This document shows positions 26,672 to 35,399 of a stretch of 43,767 bases of DNA, piece by piece. Numbering within the stretch: the first letter of the stretch is position 1; each line of letters opens with the position of its first letter. The notes below the pieces were generated by a model. It saw nothing but the letters and a program-made list of their open reading frames with translations, was not told the origin of the DNA and ran no database searches. The DNA comes from Bartonella gabonensis (lineage in GTDB: Bacteria; Pseudomonadota; Alphaproteobacteria; Rhizobiales; Rhizobiaceae), in assembly GCF_903679515.1 (NCBI RefSeq), contig NZ_CAHOYM010000016.1:1-43767 (forward strand). Reading direction: 5' to 3'. The translations under genes were made by a program, and so were the position numbers.

Positions 26672-27724
26672 AAGAGCTCCACTATGTATTTTTATATGAA
26701 AGGCAGAATCTTTTTCTACTTTTTAAATATCTCAAAATTTATATTCCTTCATCAATATGATTATTTTTGAATATAAAAGGTTACAATAAATGATTTATTT
26801 GATTTATGGTTGAAGATACTTATTAGAAAAGACTGAGAGAGTTTTAGGTCAAATCATCATAAAACGTAAAGAATTCTTTGTTATGCTTTTAGGGGTGTTT
26901 TTTCTTTTTTGCAAATGATAGACTTTAACTTTGATAAGAGAGAGATTATTTCCATTGTTGTAATAAGTGGGCATCATCATTCTATTTTTCAGCTTTCAAT
27001 ATCGCGGTGATTTTAGCACTCGAAAGTGTTTATAAGAAGTATTTTTAGTCTTTTCTTAAATATGTTGTATCAATACGGGCTCCTTATTGGTAATGTGTAA
27101 GAAAATGGTTGTGGTTGCTTCAATATAAAAAGATTTGAAATGAAAAAATTTTATTGATTTAAAGGGCTTTCATTCGACATATAAAACAATGAATACACTT
27201 TATTAAATTCATTATAAACCAATTTATGTCTAGATAAGAAGCCGGACTTTTGATCAGAATGAGTAGGGAGTTCCATCCTTTGAGGTGTGGAGCAGCGGTC
27301 CAAAAATTTTTATTTAAAAAAAGAATGTTGAGTTTCCTTCTTCTGATCGTAGGAATAAAAAGTCCTTTTCGATGAAGAATACTTACCTATAATACCGTCT
27401 CCCATCGCCTATAAAGCCACCTTTTTCTATAATAACCTATGCCATGGGCTGCACACTCTCATAAAAGCACTGTTCTTGGAACTTCAGCAGAATATAGCTT
27501 ATATCTTGTATGGAGGAAACCAATGTTAAAAGGTCAAAAAACATGTTGAAGGCCTTTTCTTGTCTAAAGGGAGGTGCTAGCAAGATAGAAGGCTTCATGA
27601 TTATAAAGACTTGGGGGATTTTGGGTGGAACTTCTGAGAGTTCTAGAGATGCGCGGGGGCTTAGATTTCTAGAGGATTGAGTGGATATTGTTATCGGTGA
27701 TGGTTGTGCTTGTTGGTGCTTGGC
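26672..27724. other. 1-kb gap without supported genes
   Basis: Both strands are broken by stops. The only marked content is a repeat at 27237 shared with 39590. The gap separates the plus-strand autotransporter array from the minus-strand WD40/GTPase cluster, so transcription converges here, but no bidirectional terminator is evident. It may hold decayed sequence that I cannot identify. Confidence 0.4.
27237..27280. repeat. Interspersed repeat, copy 1
   Basis: The 17-bp word agaagccggacttttga (27237-27253) is identical to 39590-39606, and the following 25 bp are similar (ga..g..taggg....c.tcc). Only the other copy has an inverted ccggct partner. Confidence 0.65.
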
Positions 27725-28696
27725 TTAATCAGTGATATTGATCATACCGCATTCACCATTTTCACTACCGAAGGTGAGGTTTTGTCCTGTTGGGTCCCAA
27801 TTGAGTGCTGAGATAGCGCTTTTTCCATAACCTTTTAGTAGGATCTCTTTTCCATCACGAAAATGTGCCGCTAAAATCATTCCATCATTGAAGCCTATGG
27901 CGACAATTTCTTTGTTTGGATGGCATGAAACGGTGCTCACAAGTGCATTTGCTCGTGTTCCAAGTTCTAGGGGTGCTTTTCCCATGGGGCCGTCTTTTGT
28001 ATGAAAGGGCCAAACAATTGCAGCAGAAGCACCTGATGTTGCGAGCCATTTTCCTTTTGCACTCCAAGACCAGCTTTTGACTTTGCTTGGGTAGCCACTC
28101 ATCCGTAAATGTTGATGATTGGTAAGACGCCAGCCGTGCAAGGCGTTTTCTTGCATCGTGGAAATGACATAGCGGTTGTCTGGTGAAAAGGTAACACCAC
28201 AATGAGCGCCTTTCCATATCAATGTGGTGGGAGATATTTGTGTTGAGAGCCAATGAAGCGTAACACCATTGTAATGGGCAACGGCAAGTCGTAAACCTTT
28301 TGGGGCAAAAGCCAGACCTTCTACACTGCGCTCATGCGTGAGCTCTTGTTGTTCTTTTCCAACATGCATAAATGCAAGACGTGAGGAGGAAAAAGCAAAA
28401 GCTTTTTGGGGGCCAAAAGCAACATTATTGATCCATTTGCGTTCTTTTTGACTGAGCAATTCTGTGTGACCACCTACTGTGGTTTGACAGACTTTTCCAT
28501 CTTCTCCCCCTGTGATGATTGCAGTATTGTCATGAGAAAAATGACTTGAAATTATTCCTTGGTGAATTTCAAAAATTTGTGGGGTTGGGGTTAAAAAAAC
28601 AATTAAACCTTCCACGGAAACAAAGGCTGGTTTATTGCCTATAAAACCGCAGGAAAGGCAGTAACTTTGGAGATCATAATGGGTTATATTGGGCAT
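27725..28696 (-). CDS. WD40-repeat protein
   Basis: About 323 aa of WD40-like beta-propeller repeats with no signal peptide, so probably a cytoplasmic scaffold or sensor. Blades are seen at ISSHFSHDNTAIITGGEDG, VEGLAFAPKGLRLAVAHYNG, CGVTFSPDNRYVISTMQEN, VKSWSWSAKGKWLATSG, VSTVSCHPNKEIVAIGFNDG and ISALNWDPTGQNLTFGSENG. The ATG at 28696 (MPNITHYDL) is preferred; a GTG two codons earlier at 28702 is possible. It follows the COG0523 GTPase gene by a few bases on the same strand and is probably cotranscribed. WD40 proteins beside CobW-like genes recur in alphaproteobacteria (recollection), and a joint metal-homeostasis role is inferred. Confidence 0.85.
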   Translation of the reverse strand: MPNITHYDLQSYCLSCGFIGNKPAFVSVEGLIVFLTPTPQIFEIHQGIISSHFSHDNTAIITGGEDGKVCQTTVGGHTELLSQKERKWINNVAFGPQKAFAFSSSRLAFMHVGKEQQELTHERSVEGLAFAPKGLRLAVAHYNGVTLHWLSTQISPTTLIWKGAHCGVTFSPDNRYVISTMQENALHGWRLTNHQHLRMSGYPSKVKSWSWSAKGKWLATSGASAAIVWPFHTKDGPMGKAPLELGTRANALVSTVSCHPNKEIVAIGFNDGMILAAHFRDGKEILLKGYGKSAISALNWDPTGQNLTFGSENGECGMINITD

Positions 28697-28707
28697 TGTC
28701 ACTCATT

Positions 28708-29739
28708 TTATGCGCAATTTTCAAAATCAATTTTTAACTTTTCAGCATCAAGAGAGCGTCCGATAAAAACAAGGCGGCTTTCTCGCCTTTCATCTTCACG
28801 CCATGGGCGTTGGTGTTGTCCCTCAAGAAGCATATGAATGCCTTGAATGACATAACGATCATCGTCTCCTTGAAAGGCAATAATGCCTTTAAGACGCAAG
28901 ATATCAGGTCCTTGTTGCTGCGTAAGCTGTTGGATCCAAGGGAAAAACTTTTCTGGTTGCAGGGCACCTGTTTTTAAACTTACAGAAGTGATGGTAATAT
29001 CATGAATGGGGGCTGTGTGATGATGATGGTCATGATGACAATCGGGACCACACACATGATCTTTAGATTGGTCTGTATCTCCATGATCAAGAAAATGGGG
29101 ATCATGGTCTAGCGTTCGCTGGAGGTCAAAGAAACCACGATTGAGGAGTTTATCAAGAGGGATATTGGTTTGCTGGGTTGTATAAAGTATAGTGCGAGGA
29201 TTAATGGAAAGAATAAGAGATTCCGCATGGGCACGTTCTTGTGCGGTAATGAGGTCAATCTTATTTAAAAGAATAATATCTGCGAAGGCAATTTGCTCTT
29301 CAGCTTCACGGCTTTTTTTCAGTTGAGAGGGTAAATGTTTTGCATCAACGACTGCTATGACACTGTCAAGCATTGTTTTTTCATGGACCGTATCATCCAT
29401 GAAAAAAGTTTGAGCAACAGGAATGGGATCAGCAAGTCCTGTTGTTTCTATAATGATCGCATCAAATCGATGAGAGCGTTGCATCAGAGTTTCCAAAATG
29501 CGAATGAGATCGCCGCGCACGGTGCAGCAAACGCAGCCGTTATTCATTTCATAAACTTCTTCATCTGATTCAATGATCAGGTCATTATCAATACCAATTT
29601 CACCAAATTCATTGACAATGACGGCATAACGTGTGCCATGATTTTCACTGAGGATGCGGTTAAGAAGAGTGGTTTTTCCTGCACCAAGATAGCCCGTGAG
29701 AACCGTAACGGGAAGTTTTTTTGAGGGGGTCGTTTCCAT
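28708..29739 (-). CDS. COG0523 family GTPase, zinc/cobalt metallochaperone (CobW-like)
   Basis: A 343-aa G3E P-loop GTPase that hands metal to client proteins. Walker A is GYLGAGKT (residues 16-23). The metal-binding CVCC lies at 69-72 within NNGCVCCTVRGDL. The GTP-specificity motif is NKID (159-162). A metal-binding His tract, HVCGPDCHHDHHHH, spans about 228-241. The C-terminal CobW_C domain starts near 247. The strong His tract fits zinc handling in the ZigA/ZNG1 style rather than cobalamin synthesis, and no cobalamin genes are nearby. It is the middle gene of a three-gene minus-strand cluster, 21 bp after the creatininase-like gene. No Zur site was recognised. Confidence 0.9.
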   Translation of the reverse strand: METTPSKKLPVTVLTGYLGAGKTTLLNRILSENHGTRYAVIVNEFGEIGIDNDLIIESDEEVYEMNNGCVCCTVRGDLIRILETLMQRSHRFDAIIIETTGLADPIPVAQTFFMDDTVHEKTMLDSVIAVVDAKHLPSQLKKSREAEEQIAFADIILLNKIDLITAQERAHAESLILSINPRTILYTTQQTNIPLDKLLNRGFFDLQRTLDHDPHFLDHGDTDQSKDHVCGPDCHHDHHHHTAPIHDITITSVSLKTGALQPEKFFPWIQQLTQQQGPDILRLKGIIAFQGDDDRYVIQGIHMLLEGQHQRPWREDERRESRLVFIGRSLDAEKLKIDFENCA

Positions 29740-29760
29740 GAGGGAACCTTTTATTATTTT

Positions 29761-30504
29761 TTATTGCCATGTGTTTATGTTAAAACGATTGATATCATCA
29801 AGTAAATTACGAAGTTGAGATAGAACATGAGAAAAGATTGCTTCACCAGCTTTTGGTGTTGCTTTGCTTGCGTTTCCTGCGGCACCTTGCGGGTTTAGAT
29901 CACGCATGGTCCAGCCAAAGGCATGGGGACCATAAGCGCGTAAATAGCGATAATTGGTAATCATATCCGCTTGTTTATTATGAAAATTTCTTGCCTTTTC
30001 CATATGGACTTTTTCTGGAGCTAAATAGAGCATGAGAGAGGTTTCGATAAAACCTCCATGGATATCAAGATGCTGTTGAGAAGGTTCTATCAGACCTTGT
30101 GGCAAACCAAAACGGCTCCAGCTTGTTGCGACAGCGAGCATGGAGAAGCGCCTTCGCAATTCAGTGATAACAATGCTCATTAAAGGGGAGTTGCCTCCGT
30201 GAGCATTAAGAAGAAGAAGACGATTGATCCCTTTGTGATAGCAGTTTTCACCAATCTCTATCCAGCGTTGAACTGCATCAGAAAAGGTCAGGCTTTGTGT
30301 CCCTATAACATCCATATGTTCTATAGAATAACCAATCTTTTCAACCGGTAAAAGGGCGATATGATATTGCTCTTTTGTTTGTAAAGTGAGGGCTTTTGCA
30401 AAAGCTTCAGCAATAATCCAGTCGGTTTCAAAGGGAAGGTGCTCTCCGTGATATTCGTATGCACCCAAAGGTAAAAGAGCGAGAAAAGGCGTGTTAGATA
30501 CCAT
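29761..30504 (-). CDS. Creatininase-family amidohydrolase
   Basis: A 247-aa predicted metal-dependent amidohydrolase of the creatininase/MftE/FAPy-deformylase superfamily. The first metal motif EYHGEHLPFETD gives E17, H19 and D28 with the spacing of the creatininase ligands. The NAHGGN motif gives H102, and HGGFIETS near 149-156 supplies the last acidic ligand. The Glu that follows the His in true creatininase (HYE) is Gly here, so the substrate is unlikely to be creatinine. It is the first gene of the cluster with the metallochaperone GTPase, and the enzyme could be a metal client of that protein (inference). The true substrate is unknown. Confidence 0.85.
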   Translation of the reverse strand: MVSNTPFLALLPLGAYEYHGEHLPFETDWIIAEAFAKALTLQTKEQYHIALLPVEKIGYSIEHMDVIGTQSLTFSDAVQRWIEIGENCYHKGINRLLLLNAHGGNSPLMSIVITELRRRFSMLAVATSWSRFGLPQGLIEPSQQHLDIHGGFIETSLMLYLAPEKVHMEKARNFHNKQADMITNYRYLRAYGPHAFGWTMRDLNPQGAAGNASKATPKAGEAIFSHVLSQLRNLLDDINRFNINTWQ

Positions 30505-31383
30505 AAATTATTGCCCAAAAGAGAAGTTAATACAGACAAAGTGATTAAAGGTTCTGTCACTGTTTAATCTATCTATAAGAGAAACGCAAATAAGCGTATT
30601 TTTAATCCCATAGGGATACTCTAAAAATGAAGGCTTTTTAAAAAGAGTGAAAGTTTTATTAAGAGAAGCTAACATTATTTTTGATGGAATATGCGTCCCT
30701 CTTCTAAAGATAGGTATCTTTTGTAAGCGTTTTTAATGCATCTTTTTGTTTTTGATGAGTAAATATTGAGGAAGCTTAAATACTTCACATCATGTCATGA
30801 AAAATATTTTTTTCATTATGTCTTAAAGAGGTAATTTTAGATGAAGTTTAATATTCTTCTTTTTGCTATGCAAAAAGGATAACTAAAGCATTTGTGTTGG
30901 TGTGAAGGCTAGGATAATTATTGTATTTTTAATTCAAGTTTACATATCCATCTTATAATAATTGTTTACTAATTTTACTTTAATTTGAATAATTTATTAA
31001 TATTTATAAGTTTTCATGAAAAAATAAATGTAATGAGAATAATTTACGTGAGACGAAATTGCATAATAACAAAATATTATTTGTGTTATTTTAACTTAAT
31101 ATCATCAATAGAAAATGATTTTATTTTAAAATGAAGAAATTATTTGTATTCTTTATGAATATTTTTTTAAATTTTATGTAATAATAATAGAATAGAAACG
31201 AGCGATACATTTTACTTTGATAAGGTTTTTCGTCATGTGAGGCGATGCTCAATTGTGTTCGTTATGTTTTATAATTATTTGATTTTTAAATAAATTTTCT
31301 TAGGCAGGTCGTTCAGAAATTTTCCAGTATTGTTGTTATTATTTTGAATTCAGCAGTGTTTCTTTGCAAGTTTAAATTATGTC
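30505..31383. other. AT-rich intergenic stretch
   Basis: About 880 bp of very AT-rich DNA without a supportable gene. It spaces the divergent creatininase-like gene from the orphan at 31509. The last few hundred bases resemble the AT-rich upstream regions of the autotransporter genes. Confidence 0.45.
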
Positions 31384-31412
31384 TTTACATACAATATATA
31401 ATGTATTATATT
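31384..31412 (+). promoter_or_regulatory. Candidate promoter of the orphan secreted protein
   Basis: tttaca (31384-31389), a 17-bp spacer and tatatt (31407-31412). The flanking attatgtctttacatacaat is very close to the motif before the autotransporter pseudogene at 18853. An imperfect palindrome atacaatatataatgtat overlaps the spacer. Confidence 0.5.
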
Positions 31413-31508
31413 TATAATAAAATTACATAATAATATATACATATTGTATTATTTATTTTAAATATTATTTTACTTTTTCAGTAAAGAAAAAGAGGAGAAA
31501 AAGAAGCT

Positions 31509-31949
31509 ATGTTTAAAATATTTAAAAACCGTGTATTTTCGTTTACTTTTACACTCCTTATTCTTTTTTTTGTACAAATTATAGAGGAGAATGCAAGTTT
31601 TGTACAAAATCAATTTCAAGAAGTGGGAATTGTTGCAACATTAGAAAAAAATATTGTTACTGAAGCAGTAGGTAGAGCTGTTATCCATGATATTGAAAAA
31701 CAAAATGGATTTTATTTGGTGAAGGGTATAGGTATAGGTAAAAACAAAGGCAATGATAAAGGTAACAACAATGGCTCGTACGGGTTTGGATTGGACTTTG
31801 TCGATGGTGTAGCTGTCATGGTGGGTGGGCTATGGCTTACAGGATTTATTGTTTCTGCATGTATAGGGAATATAATAGGTACTACTGTATCTCTTCTGGG
31901 AGTAATAGGTGTATTAAATTATATAGGTGATAGAGAATCTGAAAGCTGA
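31509..31949 (+). CDS. Small secreted or membrane protein with autotransporter-type signal peptide
   Basis: A 146-aa protein of unknown function. Residues 1-29 (MFKIFKNRVFSFTFTLLILFF onward) match the peculiar N-terminus of the neighbouring autotransporters. No passenger or barrel follows. The centre (about 73-95) is Gly/Lys/Asn-rich (GIGIGKNKGNDKGNNNG). The C-terminal part has two hydrophobic Gly-rich stretches (VDGVAVMVGGLWLTGFIV, GNIIGTTVSLLGVIGVL) that could span a membrane. A strong SD-like agaggag stands 14 bp upstream. It may be a remnant unit of the array that kept only its expression and export signals, or a separate small surface protein that acquired them. Confidence 0.7.
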   Translation: MFKIFKNRVFSFTFTLLILFFVQIIEENASFVQNQFQEVGIVATLEKNIVTEAVGRAVIHDIEKQNGFYLVKGIGIGKNKGNDKGNNNGSYGFGLDFVDGVAVMVGGLWLTGFIVSACIGNIIGTTVSLLGVIGVLNYIGDRESES

Positions 31950-32130
31950 TTTTTTATAGTTTATGGTTATTTAATTATTATAAGATTAGCACTCTTACTC
32001 TCTTTATTCGTCTTTTAATATTATTTGCTTGCTCTGATATGAAGGTTATTCGGAATATTGCTAAATAAATAAAAAATATTCCAGTATTCAGGGCTCTCAT
32101 ACAATAAAAAAATGATAAATTATATATAAA

Positions 32131-33513
32131 TCAATAAGATGAATTATTAAAGCAATAGCAGGGGGGACTTATACATGAACGGGAAGGGTTTTGAAGTAAA
32201 AGATCTTGTTTGGCACGAAGACGTGCAATCCATTGATCTTCACGAATAGCCGTATTATGCACTGTAATGAGTTCATTCTTTTTAATTTCAGCTGTTACGG
32301 TTGCTTTTTCTAAAAGACCACAAGGAATAGCTTGGTGAGCGCGTGCTTCTGCAATGTTCATGATCCAAGCGCGATACGTATAAAGACCGATAAAATCGAG
32401 CTGATCGCCTGGGTATAAATCTTTTTTAGCAACAGCACAAACTTCTACTACGGGATGATTAAGGGGAGCCATATCTTTTTTACCATAAAGCATCACGCGT
32501 GCACACGTGAGGGGAACCTCCATTGCTGTGAGATGATAGGGGCGGTGAAAGGTAAAATAAGGTCCCTGACCAATTTTTAAATCTTCCATACGTTCACGTA
32601 AACGTGGGTGTGCTATTTCTGCAATAACAAAAACACCAGGGGAAACTCCTTGACCTATTGAATAATCCACTACACCATATTGCTCTAAAATACCGCCATC
32701 TTGTTTTGGGATAAGTACCTTGTTTAAATCTTGCAATGCTGTTTGGGGGCCATGCATTCCTGGGCAATCGGGGAGAAGTCCAGTGGCATTGGCAATTGCG
32801 GCCATTTCAACCATCGTTTTAGAACCATCAATAAATTCAACTAACATGCGCACATTCATATTACGGTGCATTGCTTCTTCTTCGTAAGCATCAGGTGTGG
32901 CATCAAAGAGGAGAGGATTATTTTTTCCCTTCCCCGCTGCAACAATTTTATGTCCAAGAGCTGAAACAAATTCGATGAGTTCCATGCAGGAAGTTGGTTC
33001 ATCTCCGGCACCAAGGGTATAAATAAGTCCTCGTTTTTCTGCTTCATGCTTCAGATACGCGCCAATCGTAACATCGGCTTCAACATTCATCATGACAAGA
33101 TGTTTGTTGTTTTCAAGCGCTTTAAAGCCAATTTCTGCTCCCGCTTCAGGATAGCCTGTTGCATCAACGATAATATCAATTTGTTCATGGCGCAAAACAA
33201 GGTCGATATCGTCTGTTGCAGCAATCAAACCTTTTTCAATGCTTTGTGTGAGGGCATGAGCATTTTCAACTTCACAGACATGTCCCTTTTCGCCATAGGC
33301 AAGTATTGCGGCATCAAAAATACGTGACGGTGTTCTTGTGGCTACGGCGGCGACAGTTATACCCTCCATATGTGCAATACTTGATAATAAATCTGTACCC
33401 ATTTCACCACAACCAATCAGCCCAATACGGATGGGGGCATGGTTTTCTGCACGTTGCTTCAAATCATGTGCTAAACCTGTTAGGTTCACATTGCTGGCCA
33501 TTCTTTTTTCCAT
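32131..33513 (-). CDS. DRL-like NAD(P) oxidoreductase (putative alternative DXP reductoisomerase)
   Basis: A 460-aa oxidoreductase related to homoserine dehydrogenase. A Rossmann fold starts at IRIGLIGCGEMGTDLL (residues 28-43), followed by VAAVATRTPSRIFDAA, DIIVDATGYPEAGAEIG and LVMMNVEADVTIG. The middle domain has LGAGDEPTSCMELIEF and ATGLLPDCPGMHGP. The last 100 residues form a SAF-like domain (KKDLYPGDQLDFIG). This layout matches DRL, the enzyme that replaces DXR in Brucella and related bacteria and makes MEP from DXP for isoprenoid synthesis. DRL assignment is from recalled family features, not from a search, and another SAF-domain oxidoreductase remains possible. The C-terminus (SCISPPCYCFNNSSY) is Cys-rich and odd. 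ATGs at 33513 and 33501 are both possible starts. Confidence 0.75.
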   Translation of the reverse strand: MEKRMASNVNLTGLAHDLKQRAENHAPIRIGLIGCGEMGTDLLSSIAHMEGITVAAVATRTPSRIFDAAILAYGEKGHVCEVENAHALTQSIEKGLIAATDDIDLVLRHEQIDIIVDATGYPEAGAEIGFKALENNKHLVMMNVEADVTIGAYLKHEAEKRGLIYTLGAGDEPTSCMELIEFVSALGHKIVAAGKGKNNPLLFDATPDAYEEEAMHRNMNVRMLVEFIDGSKTMVEMAAIANATGLLPDCPGMHGPQTALQDLNKVLIPKQDGGILEQYGVVDYSIGQGVSPGVFVIAEIAHPRLRERMEDLKIGQGPYFTFHRPYHLTAMEVPLTCARVMLYGKKDMAPLNHPVVEVCAVAKKDLYPGDQLDFIGLYTYRAWIMNIAEARAHQAIPCGLLEKATVTAEIKKNELITVHNTAIREDQWIARLRAKQDLLLQNPSRSCISPPCYCFNNSSY

Positions 33514-33663
33514 TTGAAAACTATTCTACTCAAAAAGTTTTCTTATTCATAAGGTGTATTTGTTTTTAAGACAATTAATCTTTTATTCTTGATGCTCTAA
33601 TCAATGGGTTTTATAAAAGCAAGAGGAGCGGTTGCTTTTATCAAATAAAATAGGAATAGCGTT

Positions 33664-34143
33664 ATGCGGCAAAAAATCACAGTACAAGATGTCACTACTT
33701 TTATTGGGAAAGAAATGGGGTCATCGCAGTGGCGTCTTGTTACACAGGATATGATTAATCAATTTGCATGCGCTACGGATGATCATCAATGGATACACGT
33801 TGATGAGGAAAAGGCTCAAAAGACACCTTTTGGTGGAACGATTGCTCATGGTTTTTTGACATTATCGCTTTTGTCTACGCTTGCTTATGAGTCTCTTCCA
33901 GAGTTAGAAGGGGCTACAATGGGGATTAATTATGGTTTTGATAAAGTACGCTTCATGAGTCCTGTAAAAACAGGGGCACGGGTGCGGGCTCGTTTTGTGC
34001 TCGATGAGGCAGAAATTCGCCCTTCTGGTCGCGTGGTTTTTCATTATGGGGTTACAGTAGAAGTGGAACAGTTAAAAAAACCAGCCCTTACGGCCCAATG
34101 GCTTATTGTTGCTGTGATGGGGGAAAATTTTTCTAATCCTTAA
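33664..34143 (+). CDS. MaoC-like dehydratase (R-specific enoyl-CoA hydratase type)
   Basis: A 159-aa single hot-dog domain enzyme, predicted to hydrate enoyl-CoA to (R)-3-hydroxyacyl-CoA or to act on a related acyl thioester in the cytoplasm. The catalytic Asp-His pair is in FACATDDHQWIHVD (D40, H45), followed by TPFGGTIAHGFLTLSLL, the conserved hydratase core. NYGFDKVRFMSPVKTGARVRA forms the later strands. An SD-like aggaa lies about 8 bp before the ATG. It diverges from the DRL-like gene with a 150-bp gap. No other fatty-acid gene is near, so its pathway is not given by context. Confidence 0.9.
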   Translation: MRQKITVQDVTTFIGKEMGSSQWRLVTQDMINQFACATDDHQWIHVDEEKAQKTPFGGTIAHGFLTLSLLSTLAYESLPELEGATMGINYGFDKVRFMSPVKTGARVRARFVLDEAEIRPSGRVVFHYGVTVEVEQLKKPALTAQWLIVAVMGENFSNP

Positions 34144-34270
34144 GATTATTTGAGTGCTTTGTTTGATAAGAATTGGCATACAATTTTTTCGAATTTTCTT
34201 CGATGATAAAATTGAGAATATATTGAGTTATCATGATAATCGCGTGTCATTCATCCTGAATGCGAGTCTG

Positions 34271-34387
34271 GAATATCGTAAGATTCTCTCATTTTAAACT
34301 TATTTCCATGTTGAAATAATCAAAATAACGCATGTGCACTTTTAAAAGCGGGTAAACCTATATGGCGTGAAACTGTACAAAAAAGGT
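34271..34387 (+). repeat. Copy 2 of the segment found upstream of the integrase
   Basis: It begins gaatatcgtaagattctctc and ends 117 bp later at the ATG of a decayed integrase. It shares gaatat.gtaagattct.tcat with 41675 and similar text with 18226 and 35176. Confidence 0.65.
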
Positions 34388-35054
34388 ATGCTTTTTCATG
34401 AACTGTCTCAAGAGGGGGCTTTACAACACTGGGCGCTGGTAAAGTGTCTGATGGTGCCGGTTTGCTCTTTTATGAAGCGTCAAGATGGAGGCTCAATGGA
34501 TTGATTATTATACCATTCATGGATGCTGTCGCGAAATGAACTTGAGGCTTTGATACCTCTTTCAAACAAGCGCAATGAATATGTGAGCAAAGTCTATTTC
34601 GTTTAGGGTATTCTATTTTACGAGCAGTTTGTGACCCATTAAAGAACGGATAAACAAAAGCGTGAGGCAATGCGTAATCTCCATTATTTATTATTTTAGG
34701 TACTTTTGAAAGCCTTTAAGCCAAACTAAAAAATGATGGTAAAGATGAAAATTGGTTTGTACCTTTACGCCTTTAATATTCTTCTAAAATTAGACCCATC
34801 TTCCCGTTTTAGAAATTACGTTTGACAGATACGCAATATGTTAGCTTGCTTGGCATACAAAAGCAGGAACAATGTTTAGCGTTCTTATCCAACTCAATCT
34901 ATGTTTAAAAGATCCTGTGGCATTCGGTCTAGGTGTTGATTTACATATAGGTAGCCGTTAAAGCACAAACCTTGTTTAAGAAAATAACGTCATAAAACCA
35001 ATAATAGGCCAGCAATAGATTGGCGAGAGGTTCCTACTTTTTATCAAATACTTG
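34388..35054 (+). pseudogene. Decayed integrase copy (N-terminal half)
   Basis: The DNA is collinear with about the first 660 bp of the intact integrase gene at 41794. Matching words are gatggtgccggttt, gatggaggctcaatgg, aaacaaaagcgtgaggcaat, ctccattat, aggtgttgatttaca and ccagcaatagattgg. Frameshifts and stops are spread over its length (for example a tag at about 34584). The homology ends near 35054, before the catalytic domain. A fragment like the 3' end of metI follows within 50 bp. Confidence 0.88.
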
Positions 35055-35084
35055 GGGAGACAATAATCATACATTAAGAGTGAT

Positions 35085-35140
35085 CAATCATAATTATAGT
35101 GGCGGTATTATAGCCTTGCTCGTCATAGCGGATTGTTCTG
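35085..35140 (-). pseudogene. Decayed fragment resembling the 3' end of metI
   Basis: The run ggtattatagc at 35103-35113 and the nearby catagcggattg match ggtattatagc...cataacggattg inside metI at about 35502-35536. About three quarters of some 50 bp agree by eye, in the same orientation as metI. It lies directly beyond the integrase remnant. It is too short for certainty but its place beside an integrase relic and 300 bp from metI is suggestive. Confidence 0.5.
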
Positions 35141-35175
35141 TCTGCTCAATCGTTTTTATGGTGAGAGAGAGTTTT

Positions 35176-35215
35176 GAATGTTGTAAGATTCTCTTATTTT
35201 ATCCCCTTTTATATT
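35176..35215 (+). repeat. Copy 4 of the integrase-upstream segment, without an integrase
   Basis: gaatgttgtaagattctctt and the following attttat agree with the copies at 34271 and 41675. No integrase sequence follows. With the copy at 34271 it brackets the integrase remnant and the metI-like fragment. Confidence 0.55.
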
Positions 35216-35399
35216 GAAGCCATTCAAACGATTTGCTCAGTTATAAACTGCGGCTTATGTCGATAAAATCGTTTAAGAAAAAGTGCTTATTTTTTTTATG
35301 AGCGTTTTCGATTGCCAAGGGGTGTTTCTCCTTGTGAGGTATGGCACTTTGGATGTGGCTGAGAGGATGATAATGCTGGCGTGTGAAATCTTCAGTCTT

